Of a stretch of 27,685 nucleotides of DNA, positions 1-11,700 are shown in pieces; the stretch's first letter is position 1; each line of letters starts with the position of its first letter. The translations under genes were made by a program, and so were the position numbers. The notes under the pieces are model-generated. The model made no database searches. It was not told the origin of the DNA and worked only from the letters and a program-made list of their open reading frames with translations. This stretch comes from Priapulus caudatus (lineage: Eukaryota; Priapulida; Priapulimorpha; Priapulimorphida; Priapulidae): positions 92,504 to 120,188 of the forward strand of contig NW_014577165.1 in the NCBI RefSeq assembly GCF_000485595.1, written 5' to 3'.

Positions 1-51
<51 letters not shown>

Positions 52-160
52 CAGACACGCACGCACGCGCACGAGCACACGCACACACACACACGCGCGC
101 GCGCGCACGCACGCACGCACGCATGCGCACACACACAAATATATATATATATATATATAG
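1..160. repeat. (CA)n / (CG)n / (TA)n microsatellite
   Basis: Pure CA for the first 44 bases, then mixed CA/CG dinucleotides, then a short TA run at about 139-159. The same order (CA, CG-rich, TA, then a TAGATGTGTG motif) recurs at 8758-8985, so this tract is the left end of the duplicated NUDT8 exon 1 segment. Confidence 0.95.
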
Positions 161-397
161 ATGTGTGTGTAACAGTTTACGATAACTTTCGTGAGAAAAA
201 AATACGATACTCAAAAATACGATATCGGTCACTAGGCGGCACTGACATCGATCAATCATGGCAGCGCCCTTATATAATTCACATACATTCCTTTGGGGAA
301 TTTGTAAAGCGATTTATATTTGTGAAGCCTTTCATTGAAAGTAATTTATGAGAGTACAGGCTATAGACTTAGGTGCTAAATTGGTATTATATTTATC

Positions 398-726
398 ATG
401 CATAGTCAATCATATTTGAGGTTTTACCATGGTGGCCGTTTACTTACTTTTGCGTGCAACTCAGTACACACCCGATTACTCTCAACTAGTACTAGTAGTA
501 GTAGTAGTAGTAGTAGGCCTAACCTCATGGATCCATTTTCCGAGCCAAATAAGAAGACCGTGCAGTCTAAGCTCGATACTGTGAAACCTGTTCGGAATAA
601 TTGGATTGCTGGTGGCACCACTGCTGCTGCTGCAGTGCTGGTCCCGCTGTGTATATGTGACGGAGAACCATGTATACTCTACACCCTGCGATCGAGCAAA
701 CTCGTACAACACCGCGGTGAAGTGAG
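398..726 (+). CDS. NUDT8: NUDT8 exon 1 (clean copy)
   Basis: The ATG at 398 is the first after an in-frame TAA at 377-379. The exon codes residues 1-109 plus two bases of residue 110 and ends at a donor GAG|GTAACA (727). It has a basic, serine-rich N-terminus likely to be a mitochondrial targeting sequence, a run of seven serines coded by an AGT microsatellite (about 496-516), then the start of the Nudix fold ([24 protein letters not shown]). The split serine codon AG|C joins exactly to FPGGK in exon 2. The following Met at residue 44 (MDPFSEP) is an alternative internal start that would omit the presequence. Confidence 0.88.
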
Positions 727-3700
727 GTAACAAACAGCACAGTGGCTATATCCCCGGCAGCCGGGCACGGTCTTCGATTTCCTAAATGCCCGGCAGTCCA
801 CATCCACATCCATGCATGCACATCCATGTATGCATGCACATCCATAATATATAATTCCAATAAAGCTGATAGGGTCTATTTCCCCCAGGGTACTGCCGGA
901 ACGTACCGGAACGTACCGGAACGTACCCTGGTAACTATCTGATATGCCGGACCGTACCTCGCTTACTCCCTACCGTACCCTGACTGTCCCTGTTCTGCCC
1001 ACTACTGATGTTTCAAAATTTGAAATATACATACAGACCTGTATGATATCTTTATCAAGTTGGATTGGAGTATGAAACTGTGAAACCAAGAAGAAATTTC
1101 AACCTATATACACTGATGTGCGCAATCCTTTTGCAAATATCGTGATGATCTCGCATTTCGCGCGAGATTTTTGAAAGATGGCTCCAAGTGTTGTGGTGGT
1201 GTACCGTAGTATTTGGACGCTCGCCTGAAACTGGACGCTCCTAAGTGCGCATGCGCGAAGGCGCCTCTTGTTTTGCAAGGGCGCATGCGCAGCATGCGCA
1301 GTAGTCATCTGCACATTTCGCCCATCAAAAAAGGTCGCAATAAACAAACATGGCAGCCAACCCGGTCACTCATGGAAACATTTGATTGAAACAATTTGCA
1401 ATGTAGTAAGTTAGTAAGACTGTGTTATGCGTGTCAGGTTACAAGGCGAAACAAAAAGAAAACAAAAGAGCATGGCTACTATTTCCTACGGCCCTGCAAA
1501 ACAAGATTCAAACAAAAAGAAAACATAGGGGAGACTGAGACACAGTAAAGACTGAGACAGAGGGAAGGCTGAGATGCAGGGAAGACTGAGAGAAGACTGA
1601 TACTGAGGTAAGCTTGGACACAGGAAAGACTGAGTGAAAGGAAAGACTTGATATGTAGAGGCAGGAACAAGACATTGGGAATGCCACAAGTAGGAAATCT
1701 AGGAGCCTAATTTCAAATGCTAATACATTCCTATTTTCTGTATCAAACGAAATGTCAATAAATTATAATGATCAGCAGTCTTTTATACGTACGGCACATA
1801 CATGCTCATAGGTGTACTACTGTTAACCTGCCTATGCAAATATGAAAAGATAAGCGAACTGATAAAATGCTCCATTGCTACCTTACTGCCGATCGACCCA
1901 TAGTACTACATTAAATATCATAAACTATCTACTGTTTCAAACATCATATAAATTTGTACATAATAATAGACAGACGATTTCCAAAATCACTTACCTTTAA
2001 ACCATGCAACTGATCTGCACTCAGTTTTTCCAATTCACTCTCAATGAAATTGGCATTAACCTGTGCAAGAGAATCCCTAATGAAAACTATAGAAAATATT
2101 GTTCATCGTATCTTAGTAAATCTGTTCTTTATGGTCAACAAATGCTACAAGCATTTAAAGAGGTTGCACTTATCAGCATTACTATATCATAGTATTGTAG
2201 TGACATTACATTATTGTACATGTAGCACATTTATATTAATTAGACATGAAAGTACAGATTCGCGATGACAAGTCGACGGCATTGACCGCTCACCTTTAGC
2301 AAGAACAGTTCGTCCCAGAATCCTGGGTTCCCCAGGGATGGATCTTCGCCCTTTAAACAGAAACAACACACAAGCCACGTTAAGCTGGGCTACACCGTTA
2401 CGCGCGTTACTTAAAGCTCGCGTACCGTAAACGACACAACAAACAATCCGACCGCGCTCGCGCCACGAATCAATCGACGGCTCGCGGGACGTTCCGTTTC
2501 GCACTCCTCCGGCCGACGCGACCGTCTCGCGCGGAGGACGCGACGACTTACTACGCCGCTGGTCCACGGAAGCGGATGTAGCTTCACCAGCTTCGGCCGG
2601 TACGCCGACGGCAGCGGCGGCCGTGAATCCACGTGAACCTGCGCCTCCATCGCGCCACTAATCGCAGGAACGATGCGTCGAACGTGAGCGGTCGCCACGT
2701 GTTCGCACGCTGCGCTGGACACACACTGCGCTAGCACTCGCCTGCGCATCGGGGCGCTCACACTGCCCCCACCGGGCGCTCACACTGCCGACCCATGATC
2801 GGAGCACACCAAGGTAAACACGTGCGCTGATTTCGGGGATCGTATCTCGATTACATTGTAGGCGCGCGGATTATTTGCGCGCGCACGTACGCAAGATTGT
2901 GCCTCGCTGGAACAGTCTATTTTCGTTCTCTCCGATAGAAAATCAGTGAGAAATCAAACTGAGCGAGAAATGGCCGACTTGGTTTTGTCACATCTATATG
3001 TTCAGGAGAAAATCAGTGAGAAATCAAACTGATATATATAGGTGACATTACATCCGCTTCTTGCGCGTGGGGGGAGGGTCCAGCATGTTGTTGGCGTGTG
3101 CAAGATGGCGTGAGATGGTCCAGCCACTGATATAGCAGTGAGACACGTCTATAACGAAATGTTATCTCATGTCACTGACACTGCATGTATTTCCTCCCAA
3201 CTTCCCCCTCAAGCGCACCCACATTACACGCTTATACAAGACCGATCCTAATTCTGTAGACGTGCACCGTAACCTTATTGGTTAAACCACGTTGACGTCA
3301 CAATTGCGTATGTGTGTGACTAGGATGGCTGTGTGATGCAGATAGAAAGCCATAATACAACCCACTACTCTTCGTCGCAGGTATGTGAACATACACGCAC
3401 GCACGCACGTGCGAACACTCAAACGTACGCGCGCACACACGCATGCCCGTACGCCCACGTTCATATATATTTAGAAATGTTCACTCTTATCCCGGAACTT
3501 AACCCGAAACTTTTTTAACAGGTCCTGCAAGTGCCTCGCCGTTCTCCATACATCTTGGATACGCACATATGACGCTGCATTCAGATGTCAGCACACACGT
3601 AAGCATCACGGATAACTCACAGACAGCGAGAGAGGCACGCGTGGATTGCTAGCCTGCGTCTGCCGAACATATCCGTAGTTATTTCCTATGTGTGACGCCT

Positions 3701-3777
3701 ATGCGCCCTGGATAAGGTTTACTGTGAAGACTGAAGCTACGCCGACCTGAAGGTGCTCGATTCTAACTGATCTACAT

Positions 3778-3819
<42 letters not shown>

Positions 3820-6800
3820 GCAACACGTCTTGTGTCGGCGACCGCCGTAGAATGCGCATGGTGAAAAGGAGCGCGTGACGAACCAACTATCTTCGCTGGT
3901 GCTCTGTCTACCTGGAAGACATGCGGCGTTTACCTCAAACTGCACCATCAGTGCATGTGAACTTCTCAAATAGGAACTTTTCCATCAAGGAGAAACCCGG
4001 CCGCTTCACTGCAGTCGGTGGTGACCAGAAGCTTGAGCAAAGTATAAACCCATGATCTAAATGCAGTGACGGAATCATCGGGCATGCCAAGCAGAAGCAG
4101 TACGTTGCTCAATGGGACTTGATATACCATGAAATGATGGCAGTAAAGAATCTGCATCGGAGATATGCTGATGTGATGGAGAGAACACACGATTCCTTTA
4201 ACCATCACGGGTCATCTCAAGCTACTACAGTTCGCAAGGAGTCCCATATCCAGGCAATGGTAAAATTCATTGAAGAGAAGGGCTTCCCCATGTCTCTAGG
4301 GGCTTTCCCCATGCTGCATAATTTCGTGACAAAGGAGATCATAGCAAAAGAGATTAAAAAAATGACATACTTAGTGCCTTCGCAAAAGGAGAGGAGAAGT
4401 ACTTGACATTTCGACTAAAAATGTTCGTACAAAAAACCACAAGACTTAATGAAAGTATTCATCGAGCAAACCGGAAAACAATGAAAATAAATCGAAACAA
4501 GCCGCAGCAGACCATCAAGAAAGCAGTGAAGGAAATGAATGTTGTAGGGAGAACGATTGAAATCGCCCGTGATCGTGGCCTCACCACCGCGGACCTCTTG
4601 AAATATGATGTTGCACCTTCACCTCTCCTGTTCAATGAGGACGGGACGATGGTCAGCCGAGGGAAGAGCCTGTTGATTAAAGAGTTGCAGGATAATCGCA
4701 AACATGAAGACTATGGCTATAGACATCGGACGAACACTTCATATGTCTTAGACATAATGGCCACAGTTCGTAAGGTTCGTGTGACTAGCCTCTCCAGCTT
4801 CAAGAATCTCCTCTTAGGATTTGTATACATTTCGGATGTATACCATCAGTTCGGGCGATGTGACTATGTGTTCGACATGTACTCAGATGAACCCTCAGTG
4901 AAGGATAGTGAGAGAAAGAGGCGCACTGAAACTGTACCAATAGAGAACAGTTCAATTGAACCAGAGACACCTTTGCCAAAGGAGATGGAGAGATTCTGGC
5001 CGTCAAACATGACTAAGCTTCTTCTCGAGAAGCTAATCTACTGCCATCTTCGTTCAAATACTTCAGAAACATTACAATATCCCACTGTACTCGGACAAGT
5101 GACCAAAGAAGACGAGGATTGGCAGTGCATCATGGTCCATCAAGGCCTGGAAAAAGCATTGCCACACCTTAAATCGACATTTGAAGAAGCTGATCTGAAT
5201 ACTCATCCACGTCTTGGACTTTCTCAATGCAGGCCACAAAGTGTGTGTTGTAATGTTTCACCAACACAACATTGAGTCGCTGTGGGTGCGAGCTGGAATG
5301 GGAGATACAACTCGATATATACCCCTTCATACCCTGTTCCAGCGCCTGGGTAATCGGCTCTGTGCAGTACTGCCGGCTATACACAGTCTTACAAGGTGTT
5401 ACATAACCAGCAAAGTTGGTACAAAGAAGACAGCTCTAAAGGCAGAGCCTGAAAAGTTGCTGAAACACTTCGGGGAATTACCAACCCTCTCTCCATCCAT
5501 GACTCGCAACGACGATCATTACTTAGTGAAGGTACTGAAAAGAGGTAGCAATGCTAAGTGTTTCTCTGAATATCGAGCAGAGGTTTTCCACTTCAGCAAA
5601 GAGGGTTCTCTCCACAGCCTACCACCGACTAGTCAGGGACTCCGTGCATTCTACAATGCCTACACCATTAACCATGCCTTGGAGTGCCACCTCGACCCTG
5701 AAAACATTGAGACACTGAAGCCAGAGGATTGTGGCTATGTGAACGACCAAGAGCAGCTGGTACCCGCAACATCGTGGAAAACCCTTTAGCCTCATTGGTC
5801 AGTCTCCTGTTTATGTGCTAAGTGTTCAAGGTCTACTTGCCCATGTAGAAACGCTGGGGTAAAATGTGGTAAATTTTTGTAAGTGCAAGAATTTAAAACA
5901 TTACCACATGATTGTAAAAACCCAATCGTTTGATAGGATTAGGTTGGGTTCTGCTATGTTGTCTAGCATGCTCGGTTCAGTTGTTCTTGTCTCAAGTTCG
6001 GTTAGGGTAGATACATTGTATATATTTATAACTGAGTATGGTAACAATAAATATTTTAGACTAGTTTATACCTAGGCATTATTTTTCACTAAAGCGTCCA
6101 CCTGTACAGTTCTATGATGCATGTATATCCTTCAATCATCTTTCTATGGGACAATTCGTGTCTTAATTATCGCTTTTGGCAGACATCTTATACTTCTTCT
6201 AATTAGGTAAACTCCAAAATGTATAATAATGGTGTCAATCAATTTCTTGGTGTCAAAAAACCTATATGCTGCCACAAAATCAACTTCCTATGTCACTTAC
6301 TTACGGAGTTATCATCATTTGATGAAATTCGCAAAACGCGCTATTTGGAGGTAGGGTTGACCCCGAGTTACAATAGCCCCCCTGTCACCCTGCAAGCATT
6401 ATTTTTGAAGGCTGGGTTACTTAGAGCACTTAATAAGGAAACGTTTGGCCAATTTTGGTAGCTCTAGCTACAATATTGGGTGAGTGAGGAGCAATCATAC
6501 TTAGAGCTACTTTCAAAGTGAACGCGATTTTTGCGGGTCTATTTTTTGGCTAAATTAGCAAAATGTAAGCCTTTCGCTAACATTGGAAAACAAAGTTTAT
6601 TGGCCCAACAATCATCCTAGAAAGTTATTAGTAAATACTATTCAACTGTATTCAGTGCAATTTTGGAAGTTTATGGTTGCTGCAATTTAAGATATTTATG
6701 CTCGCGAAACTTGCAATATTTGTCATTTTTTCACCTTTGGTCTGTTGAACCGACTCAAATAATTAGCTGTAGCAGAAGAAAGGTAGTGTTACCCGAAGTG

Positions 6801-8264
6801 TTGCCAAATTTTTGTTGACCGAGTCTACCATCACGCCCCGCCGGGGGGCCCCCCCCGAATGAGAAATATAAGGTTTTGTCTCTAAAAGGAGGTCATCGTT
6901 ACACGAACACCCCCCCCCCCCAGAGCCATAGACTAATTACTTTACAATCGTATTCGGTGATACTATAAGAGTTCACACCACGTGGTATCTTCTATTAAAA
7001 AAACTTGCAAATACGAGCCTGTTGCGAACTACACTTCATGAAATTTACTTACCTTGGTTGAGATGATACACGATTGACTGAAAGTCTTCCCTGATTTGAT
7101 GATCCACTCTGGTCCGAATTTTCACCCTGGCTGTATGTCAAGCGTTCGTCACTGCATATCTGGCGTCTGTTGTACCCTCAACTCTAGTTTGAACGCCTTA
7201 TTAAGCGTTTGATGCTTGTCCATCCTGGTGTGTATGTCCAGGCGTAGCACAGCTCAAGGGTCTCTTATGCAAGCGATGAAATTGTACCAGACGCCTCAAC
7301 GCTCTTATAAGGCCCATCCAGACAACAGACAGTGTCAATGCCAAAGAACTAACCCAAGCATTTACGGTTCGGTCGTCAACCTACGATTGTTGCAATAACA
7401 ACTAGAGCACCTCGCGCCGAGCACAGACCTTCGCCAGGCAGCTAAATTCTCTCAATGTGAATATTTTTTATTAATTATATTAATTAATTAAGTTAAAAAC
7501 TGGAAAAATTATTAATTAATTAATTAAATACATAAATTAATTCGGCGATCGGTATTAGTGCGAGCGTGCAGAGTGGGGAGGACTGGTTTGCCCCTTAGCG
7601 TCTCGCTCTCTGCTAAGCCTCTCACCCAAGCGCCTACGAAGTTGACACTGAAACCGCTGGCATGGTAACACACAACACACAAACAACACCACTCAATGGC
7701 ACCGGTCGGCTCAAAACATAACTCCCGCCCACGCCCCTGCAGCACCGCGGTAACACAAAACGCCTAGCACGCGCAAAGAATGTCTACTATCGTTACGCAA
7801 CTCCGATCCCATATACGTCGGTCCCACACACACACACACAGCACACACACACACCACACACCACACACACCACACCACACACCCACACACCACACACACA
7901 CACTTACTCTCTTCTCTCTCTCTCTCACACACACACAGACAGACACCGCACCACACACACACACAACACACACACACACACTCACACACGCACACACACA
8001 CGACAGCAAGCACATACAACACACCACACACACACACACACACACACAACCACACAGAAGGCACACACACCAGACAGACACACACACCACACAAGACAAG
8101 ACACACACCACAGACAGACACACACACCACCAACACACACACACACACACACACACCGAACCACATCACACACAGCACACACAACACACCACAGCACACA
8201 ACACACACACACACACACAATTAAACACAATTCACCACACACGCGCGCACGGGCACACCACACA

Positions 8265-8295
<31 letters not shown>

Positions 8296-8752
8296 CACAA
8301 CCACACACACACACACCACACACACACACCGAACACAATTACCACACACACACACCATAACACCACACAGGCCCCGTAGTACTTTATATTGGGGGGGGGG
8401 GGTTTCAGTTTTTCCAATGTTGGCAACTTTTGCTCGGCAGGGGGTGTACAGCGATTCTGACCAGGGGGGGGGTCGGTCTAAAAAAACGTTAACCCAACAG
8501 TTCGCGAGCACTGCGAAGGGGGGTCTGGGAAATGTTTTCCAAAATTTTTTTTAAATTAGACACCCTCAGATGCGTTTTCTGCGCGAGCAGAACGGCTGGG
8601 GGGGTCAGACTCCTGGACCTCCCCTGTACAGCCCCCTGGCTCGGGCTGGGCGCGAATCTAAGCGACCAGGGCGAAGGAGCAGCGACCGCAGCGGGTGCGA
8701 GGGTGTGGCGAGGGGGCGTTGTTACACTGTTCACCCTCCCAGATTTCAGTTC

Positions 8753-8783
<31 letters not shown>

Positions 8784-11700
8784 CACAACATCACACCACA
8801 CCACTCAGACACGCCGCACGCGCGCACGCAGCACACCGCCACGCACACGCACAATCACACGACCGCGCGCGGCTGCGCGTGCGCACGCACGCACGCACGC
8901 CACGCACACAACACAAATATATAATAATATACTATATTATAAAATATATATATATATATACTATAATATTAGTATATATATAGATGTGTGAGTGCGAGGT
9001 TAGTAACTTTGTGGTGAGAAAAAAATACGATACTCAAAAATCGATATCGATGTCACTAGACAGGCACTGAGCAGCTCGATCAATCATGGCAGCGCCCTTA
9101 TATAATTCACATACAATTTCTTTGGGGAATTTGTGAAAAGTGATTTTATATTTGTTGAAAGCCTTTCATTGAAGTATATTTATGAGAGTACAGGCTATAG
9201 ACTTAGAGTCCAAATTAGTTTACTATTGTACTCATGCATAGTCATCATATTTGAGGTCTTTGACCATGGTGGCGTTTACGTTGACTTTTGTGATGCAAAA
9301 CTCAGAGTACAGCACCGATTACTCTCAAACTAGGTACTAGGTACTAGTAGTAATAAGTAGGCCTAACCTTATGGATCCATTTCCGAGCAAATAAGAAAGT
9401 ACCGCTGCAGTCTCTTTGAAGCTGAATACGGTGAAACCCTGTTCGGAATAATTGGGATTGCTGTATGGCCACCACCTTCGCTTGCTGCTAGTGCTGGTTC
9501 CCGCTGTGTATATTGCGACGGGAGAAAACCATTATACTCTACACCGTTGCGACGAGAAACTGGCTACAACACGCGTGGTGAAGTGAGGGTCAACAACAGC
9601 ACAGTGGCTTATATCCCGGCCAGTCGGCTGCACGTCGGTCTGTTCGATTTCCTGAATGCCGCAGTCCACATCCCACATCCATGCACGCACATCCATGTAT
9701 TCATGGCACAGTCCATCGTATTGCCAACTGGCACATCCTAATATATAATTCCAATAAAGCTGATAGGTCTTGTGCCCCAGGGTAACCTGCCGGGAACGCA
9801 TACCGCGAACGTACCCTTTCGGTTAATCTATCTGATGATGCCAGACCGTAACCTCGCTTTACTCCCTCGTAACTCGACTTCCGACCTCGTCCACTGTGTC
9901 CCCCGACCTACTGATGTTTCAAAAATTTGAATATAACATACAGACCTGTATGATATCTGTTATCAAGTTGGGATTGGAGTATGAAGAACTCGTGCAAACA
10001 AGAAAGAAATTTCAACCTTACGTACACACTGGATGCTGCGCAAGTCTTTTGCAATATCCGAGTGATGATCGGGAATGCCGCTTTCCTTCGCAATGTTTAC
10101 GAACATTTTCGGCCGCATTTCTCGCGCCTGAGGTTTCTGAAAGATGAGCTCCAAGTAGTGCTTGTGTGGTGTTGGACGTGTAGTTGCGACGCTCGGCTCT
10201 GAAACTGGCACGCTTCTAAGTGCGCTGCGCGCAGGCGCCTCTTGTTTGTGCGAACCGGGCGCATGCGCAGCGATCGCGCAGTATGTCATCTGTTGCATTT
10301 CGCCCATCGAAAACAGGGTCGCCCAATAAACAAACATGGCCGGCCAACCGGGTCATCCATTGGAAACATTTTGATTGAAAAATTTGCATGATGTAGTAAG
10401 TTAGTAGAGACTGATGTTACTGCAGTGTCAGCGTTACAAGGCGCGAAACAAAAAGAAACAGAAAAGAGCTGGGCTTATATTTCCTAGCGGCCCTGCCAAC
10501 AACAAGATTCAAACAAAAGAAAATAAGACGAAGCAAATAAAAGAGGCATGGCCAGCGCCTTAGGACGCGACAGTTCGGCTGCGGCCCGAAGCGTCCAAAC
10601 TACTACGGATACAGGTGGAACAGGAATTTGTCAATGATCATTTTAATGGTGTGTGGGAAACGATAGTCTCGCTGACACTTGCTAGAAATGCGTTGGGAGG
10701 TGAAACGATAACAGGGTAAGGGTTACAAATATTTCTGAGGGAACGCGGACCGGAACAAGGAACGAGGCAGCATAAAGCGGCGCGTTTTCCTGCGACAAGC
10801 GGTATTGTATTACGACATCGGCTGAAAGTTCAGGGTACGTGTTTGGAGTAGGCGAGGTACGGTCGGATATTAGATAGTTACCAGGGTACGTTCCGGGCAG
10901 TACCCTGGGGGACATAGACCCTATCAGCTCCAATACCTGAATAGCCGAGCTCGTACAGCACCGGCGTTACATCTGAAAGGTATTTGGTTCGAATCCCATC
11001 TGTTTAGTTTTTATTTTATTTTATTTTTTATTTTTTTATCTTTATCCATTTAACTATTTTTTTCCAATTAATGCAAATATTTACATGATTTATATACAAC
11101 AATTTAATTTTTTTTTTTTTTAATTTAATTAAATTTAATTAGGCTTAGGGTTAGTCAGAAACATCTGAACGAGCCAGGGTCAATCAGAGGTCAAACTGCC
11201 GGACATTTTAGGAAATCGAAGACTGTTCCCGGCTGCCAGGCATATAGCCCAGCGAACAAACAGCACAGTGCTGTGTAGTCGATAGTTCCGCTGAACCACC
11301 TGTGCTTGCCCACAGCTGCCTGCCGCAACATTAATCCACTTCACCTATGCAGCCAAGATAATATTATATAGATTCGATTTCAGATTTTATGTAACACTAA
11401 CATACCGTACGTCACCTTGCCTAAAAATAGTTTATAGGAATTGTAGTTTTGAGTAGCAAGTAGTGTATTTTTCTTGAGACAGTATAGTAGGAGTAGTTAT
11501 TGTACTAACATTGCTATATTCCATTGTTTGTTCCATTGTTAAGAAAGAAAGATCAAGATCATTTATTAAATTATTGACATACCCTGTTTTGGATTGCGAA
11601 TTAGTAGTTGCGAATTGTAGGTACATCATAAATACATGAGAATTCAGTCTCTTTGCTATTATTATTGTTATTTTGGAACTTTGGCTTAGGAAGTATTTCT

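Larger units (their letters stand above)
160..1525 (+). repeat. Copy 1 (clean) of a duplicated segment carrying NUDT8 exon 1
   Basis: This stretch is collinear with about 8975-10525. Shared landmarks are ATACGATACTCAAAAAT, ATGGCAGCGCCCTTATATAA, the exon 1 coding region, the CCCCAGGGTA block, the CGCATGCGCAG cluster and ACAAGATTCAAACAAA near the right end. Copy 1 keeps an open exon 1 frame, while copy 2 has many one-base insertions. Similarity stops at about 1525 in copy 1 and about 10525 in copy 2. Confidence 0.85.
3033..3878 (+). repeat. Dispersed repeat, copy 1 (clean)
   Basis: About 845 bp, collinear with 18835-19740. Shared landmarks are TATATAGGTGACATTACATC, GATATAGCAGTGAGACACGT, CTCCCAACTTCC, a GTTGACGTCACAATTGCGTA block, CCCACTACTCTTCGTCGCA, an (ACA)n tract and CGACCGCCGT. 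Both copies have a (TA)n at the left edge. The right edge coincides with the first recognisable codons of the broken gene that follows. No protein-coding content was recognised; a CCAAT-box complement and a CRE lie at its centre. Confidence 0.8.

Noticed and set aside
2411-2761. 116-codon minus-strand frame in the CpG-rich tract
   Set aside because: CpG-rich sequence is poor in stop codons. The frame ignores the GTAAGT donor and the better supported ARMH3 exon boundary.
7826-8370. CRISPR-like repeat-spacer array
   Set aside because: No constant-length repeat with unique spacers. These are dinucleotide repeats in eukaryotic DNA.
7780-8379. 199-codon His/Thr-rich frame across the CA tract
   Set aside because: Translation of (CA)n with interruptions. 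The opposite strand is equally open as Cys/Val.
10942-11000. Functional tRNA gene
   Set aside because: A and B boxes are present, but acceptor and T arms do not pair, so a SINE head or tRNA relic is more likely.
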